Of a DNA stretch of 7,720 nt, positions 1-5,741 are shown piece by piece. Position numbers and translations under genes: made by a program. This DNA comes from Parabacteroides sp. (lineage in GTDB: Bacteria > Bacteroidota > Bacteroidia > Bacteroidales > Tannerellaceae), in NCBI GenBank assembly GCA_019411205.1, contig DXRF01000139.1:1-7720 (forward strand). The letters run 5' to 3'. Each line of letters opens with the position of its first letter. Position 1 is the stretch's first letter. Under the pieces are notes generated by a model. That model worked only from the letters and a program-made list of their open reading frames with translations. It made no database searches and was not told the origin of the DNA.

Positions 1-1
1 G

Positions 2-1336
2 ATGAGTTATTATCGAATGGATTTTGATCCGGATAATAAAGACAACTCTTTCGGGCAAATCCTGCGTAATCATAAATATATATTTAATATAAAAAAAGTC
101 TCTGCTACCGGATGGGATAGTCCGGACGACGCGGCGAACAATCAGTCCGCACATATTGTGGCGGAAGTACAGCAGTGGGATGATAACACGATCGATATGT
201 CTTTTGACGGAGAACATCACTTCGGAGTTTCCGCCCGTGAAATCATACTGAAAAACAAGGCCGGTTCGAAAGGCACTATAGATATAGTCACCGACCTTCC
301 TGACTACACGTTGCAGTGGGCGAATGCCGATGGTGAACCGACAGGAAACGAGAGCCAATCATTGACGGATAAGTATTTTAGGGTAGAAAAGACTCCGGAT
401 GGCAGCCGGTTGGTTGTGACTGCTTTGCAGGATAATACGTCTGATGATGTAGGGGCCGCCCGAAATTTTGTCATTACCGCTCATCGGTGGAAAATATCGG
501 TGTCGATAAAGCAAAAATATGACGAAGCTGCCAATAGGCTGATCAGTCTTTTGACATTTAATGCCGGTTTAGGCAGTTTAGGAACCAATATTATTGCTTC
601 CGTACATCCAGAGGGGCGTGCAGGCGGTTTAAGAGGAATATTGGATAACTTGAATAATTTCGGCCCGAACGGGACTGTTGTTTGCGGAGGGTATAATCTG
701 ATTCAGTCCAATGTAAGTAATAATAAATTGACAGACGCCCTTTTTTCCGCCTTTGATGTCGTTTATATCCATTATATGAGTAATGCCTATTTTGGGAATG
801 AAGATGCTGCGAAAGTACATAATTGGCTGAAAGAAAAAAAGAACCGTGTGTTAATAGCGTCTTATGATGCTACAGATGTAAGCAAGAACCTGATCGCTGA
901 ACTCCTGGGCGGAAACAGTGATATAAAATTTCAGGTTACTAACAATGGAGGGTTTACGATAGCTCCGTCAGATGCGGATAACAGCTACTTTATTTCCACA
1001 GGACCTTTTACAAGCGGTGCATATACCCCGATTTCTTCGGATTTCGTGTTTCGTAACTTTGATGCCTATCACGGCGAAATACTGTTGAATACCGGATCGG
1101 CAAAAGGAATCACGCCGCTCCTCATCGGGAAGGCAGGTGGTATTGTATTGGGAGTAGACTATTCGAGACGCATCGTCTATATAGGAGACACGGATTTAGG
1201 GAACAATATGTCAGGAATCGGAGGTACGGAGAAGAACCGGATAAATAATACTACCGGAGAAATCAATAATGACGCTTCCAAGTTGATGGCCAATGTCTTT
1301 GCATGGATAACCAATACCGTACTGTATGGAGAATAG
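2..1336 (+). CDS. Fimbrillin-like surface protein with C-terminal alpha/beta domain (5'-partial)
   Basis: Only the last 444 residues are visible; the stop is TAG at 1334-1336. The ATG at 2-4 is probably internal: nothing upstream can be seen, and the protein opens in the middle of what looks like a beta-strand domain. Residues 3-60 (YYRMDF, then ILRNHKYIFNI and a later AEVQQWDD) resemble the C-terminal strands of Mfa1/FimA-type fimbrillin domains of Bacteroidales, where an RNH-Y-x-hydrophobic strand is typical. Residues about 70-172 look like a second beta-sandwich ending in ARNFVITAHRWKISVSIKQK, a pattern reminiscent of BACON-type repeats. Residues about 180-443 look alpha/beta: hydrophobic strands FDVVYIHYM (251-259) and NRVLIASYDA (281-290), a helix between them, then GGIVLGVDYS, RIVYIGDTD (390-398) and a closing helix KLMANVFAWI. 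This recalls Rossmann-like glutamine-amidotransferase/ThuA-type folds, but no catalytic triad is evident. Likely exported, perhaps a fimbrial accessory or tip protein. No signal peptide can be seen because the N-terminus is missing. The family call is moderate and the C-terminal fold is a guess. Confidence 0.6.
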   Translation: MSYYRMDFDPDNKDNSFGQILRNHKYIFNIKKVSATGWDSPDDAANNQSAHIVAEVQQWDDNTIDMSFDGEHHFGVSAREIILKNKAGSKGTIDIVTDLPDYTLQWANADGEPTGNESQSLTDKYFRVEKTPDGSRLVVTALQDNTSDDVGAARNFVITAHRWKISVSIKQKYDEAANRLISLLTFNAGLGSLGTNIIASVHPEGRAGGLRGILDNLNNFGPNGTVVCGGYNLIQSNVSNNKLTDALFSAFDVVYIHYMSNAYFGNEDAAKVHNWLKEKKNRVLIASYDATDVSKNLIAELLGGNSDIKFQVTNNGGFTIAPSDADNSYFISTGPFTSGAYTPISSDFVFRNFDAYHGEILLNTGSAKGITPLLIGKAGGIVLGVDYSRRIVYIGDTDLGNNMSGIGGTEKNRINNTTGEINNDASKLMANVFAWITNTVLYGE

Positions 1337-1370
1337 CGGAAGCGCAGAGGACATTCGTCCGCTTGTTTGT
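1335..1370 (+). terminator. Weak hairpin after the surface-protein gene
   Basis: Directly after the stop codon, AAGCG (1340-1344) can pair with CGCTT (1360-1364), and GAC (1350-1352) with GTC (1357-1359) around an ATTC loop. This leaves a continuous 3' arm and a five-base bulge on the 5' side. An alternative pairing is AGCGGA (1335-1340) with TCCGCT (1358-1363). The tail GTTTGT is only moderately T-rich. The position suits a terminator, but the stem is imperfect. Confidence 0.35.
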
Positions 1371-1406
1371 CCGAAAAGATTTGCTAATTAAAAAGTAAGT
1401 GGTATC

Positions 1407-1438
1407 TTTAAATCATTATATATACTTGATTAGTTTAG
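1407..1438 (+). promoter_or_regulatory. Candidate promoter for the methyltransferase gene
   Basis: In the A+T-rich gap, TAGTTTAG (1431-1438) differs by one base from the Bacteroidetes -7 box TAnnTTTG. A TTTA (1407-1410) lies 20 bases upstream, where the -33 TTTG/TTG element is expected. A second one-mismatch box, TATACTTG at 1421-1428, has no matching -33 element. Either would give a short leader before the ATG at 1466. The match is weak in A+T-rich DNA. Confidence 0.25.
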
Positions 1439-1465
1439 TCTTTTAATCTTATAGCTGTTGTTTAT

Positions 1466-2650
1466 ATGTTTTTGACAACATCACAAATACAATTTATCAG
1501 AGAGCATGCAGCAGACGATCTGACCCGCCTGCTACTTTCCGCAGCCAAGTATCCCGGAATGGACATCCCCTTTTTAGTCAACCAGATTGCAGCCCGGAGA
1601 CAAATCCGGGAGAAGTTGCCGTCATGGTATGCCAATGAACAGTTGATTTTTCCGGCAAAGATTGCGGCAGAGCAATGTTCCTCCGAGCAAACGGCTGTTT
1701 ATAAGCAGTGTTTGGTTGATGAAGGCTGGAATGTCTGCGATCTGACAGGAGGTTTAGGGATCGATAGCTATTTCATTTCCCGGAAAGTGGGACATCTGAC
1801 CTACATCGAGCGTTTTCCGGCTTATTGCGAAGCGGCGGAACATAACTTTTCGGTATTGGGAGCCAGTAATATAACCGTCTTGAATGCCGATGCCACCCAA
1901 TATATCGGTAGGCTTCCCGAAACGGATGCCTTCTATATCGATCCTGCCCGCCGGGGAGAATCCAACAAACGAGTCTTCGCCTTGCAGGATTGTGAACCGG
2001 ACTTGCCCGGCTTGTTGCCGGAACTCCTGAAACACTCCCCGCGCGTAATTGCAAAGCTCTCGCCGATGGCAGATATACAAATGACTTTGGAACTGTTGCC
2101 GGGGACGACATCCGTACATATCCTTTCCGTTAAGAACGAATGCAAGGAACTGCTTTTCGTAGTGGAACGCGAGGCGGATGACAGGGAGCCGTCGATCCGA
2201 TGCATTAATTTCGGACCGGAGGGGATGCAATCTTTCTCTTTTACATTAGAAGAGGAACGTGATGCCGTATTGGTTCCGGCTGCCCAGATCGGTGCTTATT
2301 TATATGAACCGAATGCCTCCGTTTTAAAAGCCGGCGCATTTAAGCAGATAGCCGTTCGGACGGGAGTAAAGAAGTTGCAGGTGAGCAGCCATCTATATAC
2401 ATCGGACCAATTGATTCCTGACTTTCCCGGTCGCAGATTCCGGGTAGACGAGGTGTTGCCCTTTACCGGGAAACTTTGTAAAGGACTTTCAAAAACAATC
2501 CCCCAGGCAAATATAACCGTGCGCAATTTCCCTATCTCCGTAGAAGAATTGCGCAAACGGACGAAGATCGCCGACGGTGGTCATGTCTATCTCTTTGCAA
2601 CCACTCTGGCAGATGGGGAAAAGGTGCTGGTCAGATGTTCTAAAACCTGA
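1466..2650 (+). CDS. Class I SAM-dependent methyltransferase with THUMP-like domain
   Basis: A complete 394-residue protein, predicted cytosolic. Residues 1-85 are a helical N-terminal region. The methyltransferase core follows: SAM-binding motif I DLTGGLGID (92-100), an acidic residue in YIER (E115) at the end of strand 2 where the SAM ribose is usually held, NADA (140-143) near the adenine, and motif IV DPARR (159-163) in the place where nucleic-acid methyltransferases carry DPPR or NPPY. KLSP (197-200) closes the next strand. The C-terminus, with NFPISVEELRKR (354-365) and GGHVYLFATT (371-380), matches the THUMP-like domain found at the end of this family, which suggests RNA as substrate. 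The exact target base is not known to me. The start ATG is supported by the conserved-looking N-terminus and by the A+T-rich DNA just before it; no Shine-Dalgarno is obvious, as is usual in Bacteroidetes. The gene appears monocistronic and ends base-to-base against the transporter gene on the other strand. Confidence 0.85.
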   Translation: MFLTTSQIQFIREHAADDLTRLLLSAAKYPGMDIPFLVNQIAARRQIREKLPSWYANEQLIFPAKIAAEQCSSEQTAVYKQCLVDEGWNVCDLTGGLGIDSYFISRKVGHLTYIERFPAYCEAAEHNFSVLGASNITVLNADATQYIGRLPETDAFYIDPARRGESNKRVFALQDCEPDLPGLLPELLKHSPRVIAKLSPMADIQMTLELLPGTTSVHILSVKNECKELLFVVEREADDREPSIRCINFGPEGMQSFSFTLEEERDAVLVPAAQIGAYLYEPNASVLKAGAFKQIAVRTGVKKLQVSSHLYTSDQLIPDFPGRRFRVDEVLPFTGKLCKGLSKTIPQANITVRNFPISVEELRKRTKIADGGHVYLFATTLADGEKVLVRCSKT

Positions 2651-2672
2651 CTAAGTAAACAACATCAACACC
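2623..2672. other. Imperfect inverted repeats across the convergent gene junction
   Basis: GATGTT (2634-2639) is complementary to AACATC (2661-2666), with outer arms GGTG (2623-2626) and CACC (2669-2672) separated by an asymmetric internal loop. A competing short pair is GTCAG (2630-2634) with CTGAC (2647-2651). Both stop codons (TGA at 2648-2650, and TAG on the minus strand at 2651-2653) lie inside the loop. It could serve as a bidirectional terminator formed from coding DNA, but there is no U-tract on either side and the stems are short. Confidence 0.25.
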
Positions 2673-4321
2673 AACTGTGCCGAGATCACGCGGATAAACA
2701 TCGAAAGCGGATAGACGGTGGCATAAGAAACGGAAGGCTCGTCGCCATCGACAGTTGTGTTGGCATAGCTCAATGCCATCGGGTTTGCCATACTTCCGCA
2801 GAGCATCCCCACGTTATGCGCATAGTCGAGTTTGAAAAATTGCGAAGCCATGAAGCCGACAATCAGCACCGGAACGATCGTCAGCAGGAATCCAAGTCCG
2901 ATCCAAAGCAATCCTTCTGCCCGGAAAACGGTTTCGAAGAAATGGGCACCCGAATCGATTCCTAATCCCGCTAAATAAATAATGATTCCCAGTTGACGGA
3001 GCATCAGGTTGGCGCTCATCGTCGTGTAGGTCGTCAGGTGGAAACGCGGACCGAATGCCCCCATCAGAATTCCGACGATGATCGGGCCTCCGGCGATACC
3101 TAATTTGACTGGAGTGCTCATTCCTGGCAACGTGATCGGTAACGCCCCCAACAGCATCCCCAGCGAGATGCCGATAAAGACAGCCAAGAGGTTCGGATTG
3201 TTCAGACGCTTGATCTCGTTTCCTAAAATTTTTCCGACCGTATTTACCGAATTCGCTTCTCCCACGATTGTCAGTCGGTCGCCGATTTGCAGGCGCAGGT
3301 CAGGAGAGGCCAGCAGGTCTATACCGGCACGGTTCACACGTGTAATATTGATACCGTAGAGGTTACGGAGGCGTAGGGAACCTAATTTTACCCCGTTCAC
3401 CCGGTTGCGTGTCACTGCGATACGACGGGAAATCAGCTGGCTGTCGATGGCATTCCAATCGATATCCGCTTTGTTCCAGTCCACATTCTCCTGCTCGCCG
3501 AAGAGGACTTTAATATTTTCGACATCCGATTTGACGGAGATAATCAAAAGGTGATCATGTTCGTGAAGCAAGGTGTCCGAAGTAGGGATGCTCACTTTCC
3601 CGTTTCTCCATACACGTGAGATGACGAAATGCTTGTCAGTCAATTTCATGACATCCTTGATGCTCTTCTCGTAGATAGCCGGATTGCTTACTTGGAATTC
3701 GGCGACGTAGGTAGTCGTGTCGCGTTGCTCCTTCTGGTCTTTCTGTTTCTTGTCGGTAAACAGAGCTTTTAGGATAATAATCGCCAGGATCACGCCCACT
3801 ACACCGAGCGGATAAGCGACGGCACACGCCAAAGCCATGTCTGTCACCCCTTTGGTATTGGTCGGATCTATCTGCAACAACGCTTGTTGAGCGGCTCCCA
3901 AAGCTGGTGTGTTGGTAACGGCTCCGCAAAGCAAACCGACCATGTTGGAAAGGGAAATTCCTGTTGTCCAGTGCAGCCCGACTGTCATGACCAGTCCGAG
4001 CAGGATAACGCCTAACCCCATCATATTCATAGCTACGCCTCCCTTCTTCAACGAAGAGAAGAAACCGGGACCGACCTGCAACCCTAATGCATAAACGAAA
4101 AGGATCAGGCCGAAACTTTGCGCAAAATAAAGCATATCCTTATTCACTACGATCCCTAAATGCCCGGCCAAGATACCGGCAAAGAATACGAATGTGATGC
4201 CCAGTGATATACCGAATATCTTGATCCGCCCCAAATACAGCCCGAGAGCAGAAACCAGTGAAATAATGATAACTGCCTGAACCATCGTTGGCTCTAAAAA
4301 GGCCTCTTGTAACCAATTCAT
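2651..4321 (-). CDS. AspT/YidE-YbjL-type membrane transporter with two RCK_C domains
   Basis: A complete 556-residue inner-membrane protein. Two hydrophobic halves, about residues 10-187 and 376-555, flank a soluble part. The halves are a visible internal duplication: GLLCGAVTNTPALGAA (129-144) matches GMLCGSMANPMALSYA (505-520), LGLQVGPGFFSSL (79-91) matches LGIDSGAHFFETV (453-465), and AYPLGVV (169-175) matches VYPLSMF (536-542). Between them, after a charged linker DKKQKDQKEQRD (190-201), lie two RCK_C (TrkA-C) units at about 205-275 and 296-370, the second with LRNLYGINITRV and IGDRLTIVG. This is the layout of the aspartate:alanine exchanger family (AspT, YidE, YbjL). Family members exchange amino acids or dicarboxylates across the membrane, but the substrate here cannot be read from sequence. 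The start ATG at 4321-4319 is preceded by AGGGG five bases upstream (minus strand, 4331-4327) and a good -7 box. The gene stands alone, divergent from sbcD and convergent with the methyltransferase. Confidence 0.88.
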   Translation of the reverse strand: MNWLQEAFLEPTMVQAVIIISLVSALGLYLGRIKIFGISLGITFVFFAGILAGHLGIVVNKDMLYFAQSFGLILFVYALGLQVGPGFFSSLKKGGVAMNMMGLGVILLGLVMTVGLHWTTGISLSNMVGLLCGAVTNTPALGAAQQALLQIDPTNTKGVTDMALACAVAYPLGVVGVILAIIILKALFTDKKQKDQKEQRDTTTYVAEFQVSNPAIYEKSIKDVMKLTDKHFVISRVWRNGKVSIPTSDTLLHEHDHLLIISVKSDVENIKVLFGEQENVDWNKADIDWNAIDSQLISRRIAVTRNRVNGVKLGSLRLRNLYGINITRVNRAGIDLLASPDLRLQIGDRLTIVGEANSVNTVGKILGNEIKRLNNPNLLAVFIGISLGMLLGALPITLPGMSTPVKLGIAGGPIIVGILMGAFGPRFHLTTYTTMSANLMLRQLGIIIYLAGLGIDSGAHFFETVFRAEGLLWIGLGFLLTIVPVLIVGFMASQFFKLDYAHNVGMLCGSMANPMALSYANTTVDGDEPSVSYATVYPLSMFIRVISAQLVLMLFT

Positions 4322-4345
4322 ATGTTCCCCTGTTTATTGACGGCA

Positions 4346-4353
4346 CAAAGATA
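4346..4353 (-). promoter_or_regulatory. -7 promoter box for the transporter gene
   Basis: Read on the minus strand, positions 4353-4346 spell TATCTTTG, an exact match to the Bacteroidetes -7 consensus TAnnTTTG. It lies about 25 bases before the transporter start, which would give a leader of roughly 15-20 bases. No clear -33 TTG is found 19-21 bases further upstream (about 4373-4378), so the promoter would rest on the -7 box alone. Confidence 0.5.
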
Positions 4354-4396
4354 GGACAATAATTTGATTCGTCATCCATTTCTCTCGTCCCACGCC

Positions 4397-4407
4397 GCAC
4401 TTAGTGC
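4397..4407. repeat. 11-base palindrome in the divergent control region
   Basis: GCACTTAGTGC is a perfect palindrome around a single central base (4402), roughly midway between the two divergent start codons (4321 and 4497). It could be an operator for a dimeric regulator, or chance. The sequence outside it (C on the left, A on the right) does not extend the symmetry. The rest of the 4322-4496 gap is a pyrimidine-rich, TTTG-repeating stretch (about 4411-4450) with no gene in it. Confidence 0.35.
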
Positions 4408-4447
4408 AGGTTCATCCTTCTTGTCTTTGTTCGTTTGTTTCATTACC

Positions 4448-4480
4448 TTTATCCCCCAAATAAGATCAGATTCATATTTG
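4448..4480 (+). promoter_or_regulatory. Candidate promoter for sbcD-sbcC
   Basis: CATATTTG (4473-4480) differs by one base from TAnnTTTG, and TTTA (4448-4451) lies 21 bases upstream at about the -33 position. The leader to the sbcD ATG would be only about 10 bases. A rival one-mismatch box, TGTCTTTG at 4422-4429, would give a leader of about 60 bases and place the 4397-4407 palindrome over its -33 region. I cannot choose between them. Confidence 0.28.
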
Positions 4481-4496
4481 TTAAATCTGGAAAAGC

Positions 4497-5741
4497 ATGT
4501 CATTGAAAATAATCCATACCGCCGACTGGCATCTCGGGCAAACTTTTTTCGGGTATGACCGTGATGAGGAACATGAGGCATTTCTTTCATGGCTGATCGA
4601 TACGTTGGCACAACGGCAGACTGATGTCCTGCTGATAGCAGGCGATGTTTTCGATGTTGCCAATCCGTCGGCAGCCGCCCAACGCCGTTTCTTCCGGTTT
4701 CTGCGGGAAGCAAACCAGCGTAATCCGCAATTACAGATCGTGGTTATCGCAGGCAATCATGATTCGGCAGCCCGTTTGGAGGCACCGATACCCTTGTTGG
4801 AAGAATTGAATACATCGGTTGTCGGGATTGTCCCTCGAACCGATCTGTGCAAGATCGATTTCGATTCACTCCTGGTTCCTTTATATAATAAGGAAGGAAA
4901 GCGGGAAGCGATCTGCCTGGCTGTTCCTTATCTTCGCCAGGGAGATTACCCCGCTTCGAAAGAAGAGAAAGATACCTATGTGGAGGGTGTTACCCGAATG
5001 TATCGCGAGCTCTGTGACTATGCCGACAGCCAGAGGCAACCGGATGAGGCCTTGCTTGCAATGGGACACTTGCATGCGACCGGTGCAGAACTGTCGGAAG
5101 ATGACCGGAGCGAACGGACCATCATGGGAGGGCTTGAATCCGTACCGGTAGATGCTTTTAAAGAGGAGTTGGCTTATACGGCCCTCGGCCATATCCACAA
5201 GGCGCAACGGGTAGGGGGACGCGAGCATGTACGCTATGCCGGCAGTCCTCTTCCGATGTCTTTCTCTGAACAGCATTATCACCATCAGGTCGTTGCCTTT
5301 ACCCTCGAAAACGGATGTTTGTCAGATCTCGAAACTGTGCCTATCCCACTCCGAACCGCCCTGCAACGGGTTCCGGCAGAACCGGCATCGCCTGCCGAAG
5401 TCCTTTTGCAGCTTTCAGCTCTGCCGTTGGCAGAAGAAGGAGCCGATCGCAGCCTGTGGCCTTACCTGGAAGTGCAGGTACTGCTGACGGAGCCGGATCC
5501 GGGTTTCCGGCATCGGGTGGAGGAGACGCTGGCGGATAAGGCTGTACGTCTGACTTCCATCATTCCTTCTTATCCGAAAAAAGAGGGAGAGGAAGAGTTT
5601 CGCCCTTTGTCTTATACGGATTTGCAAAAGATCGCTCCGCTGGATATGCTCCGCCATACTTTTACGAACCGTTTCGGGGGAGATTTGCCGGAAGAGCTGG
5701 AGAAGATGTTTAACGATGTAATACGGGAGGTTTCCCTATGA
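4497..5741 (+). CDS. sbcD: Exonuclease SbcCD subunit D (Mre11-like nuclease)
   Basis: A complete 414-residue protein, a usual length for SbcD. With SbcC it forms the cytosolic SbcCD complex, a metal-dependent (Mn2+) nuclease that opens DNA hairpins and degrades double-stranded ends, notably at palindromes and blocked ends. The calcineurin-like phosphoesterase motifs appear in order: DWHLG (10-14, DxH), GDVFD (49-53), GNHD (86-89), GHLH (190-193) and GHIH (231-234), followed by YAGSPLPMSFSE (247-258), the usual SbcD/Mre11 signature after the catalytic domain. Residues about 265-360 form the capping domain, and 370-414 the C-terminal region expected to contact the base of the SbcC coiled coil. 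All metal-ligand motifs are present, so the enzyme should be active. The start ATG at 4497 gives MSLKIIHTADWHLG, the expected distance to the first motif. Its stop overlaps the sbcC start as ATGA, indicating translational coupling. Confidence 0.96.
   Translation: MSLKIIHTADWHLGQTFFGYDRDEEHEAFLSWLIDTLAQRQTDVLLIAGDVFDVANPSAAAQRRFFRFLREANQRNPQLQIVVIAGNHDSAARLEAPIPLLEELNTSVVGIVPRTDLCKIDFDSLLVPLYNKEGKREAICLAVPYLRQGDYPASKEEKDTYVEGVTRMYRELCDYADSQRQPDEALLAMGHLHATGAELSEDDRSERTIMGGLESVPVDAFKEELAYTALGHIHKAQRVGGREHVRYAGSPLPMSFSEQHYHHQVVAFTLENGCLSDLETVPIPLRTALQRVPAEPASPAEVLLQLSALPLAEEGADRSLWPYLEVQVLLTEPDPGFRHRVEETLADKAVRLTSIIPSYPKKEGEEEFRPLSYTDLQKIAPLDMLRHTFTNRFGGDLPEELEKMFNDVIREVSL
5725..5730 (+). promoter_or_regulatory. 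Shine-Dalgarno-like GGGAGG before sbcC
   Basis: GGGAGG ends seven bases before the sbcC ATG (5738), inside the last codons of sbcD. It is a strong Shine-Dalgarno match, notable in a lineage where most genes lack one. Together with the ATGA overlap it supports ATG 5738 as the sbcC start and suggests reinitiation by ribosomes finishing sbcD. Confidence 0.5.

Noticed and set aside
2..4. ATG at the extreme left as the true start of the surface protein
   Set aside because: The frame opens in the middle of a fimbrillin-like beta domain, there is no signal peptide after it, and no upstream sequence is visible to support initiation.
1337..1465. Small RNA, tRNA or attachment site in the gap after the surface-protein gene
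   Set aside because: Apart from a weak hairpin and A+T-rich promoter-like DNA, no cloverleaf, direct repeat or integrase-linked site is visible.
1754..2230. Long minus-strand open frames inside the methyltransferase gene
   Set aside because: They overlap a complete, motif-bearing gene on the other strand and their translations show no recognisable domain; they are antisense shadows.
4372..4756. Minus-strand open frames spanning the control region and the sbcD start
   Set aside because: They run through the conserved DWHLG and GDVFD coding region of sbcD in antisense and would overlap the divergent promoters; no domain is recognisable.
5400..5540. Repeat-like gca/ctg-rich stretches in sbcD
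   Set aside because: They are codon-driven Leu/Ala/Glu-rich coding sequence with no regular repeat unit.
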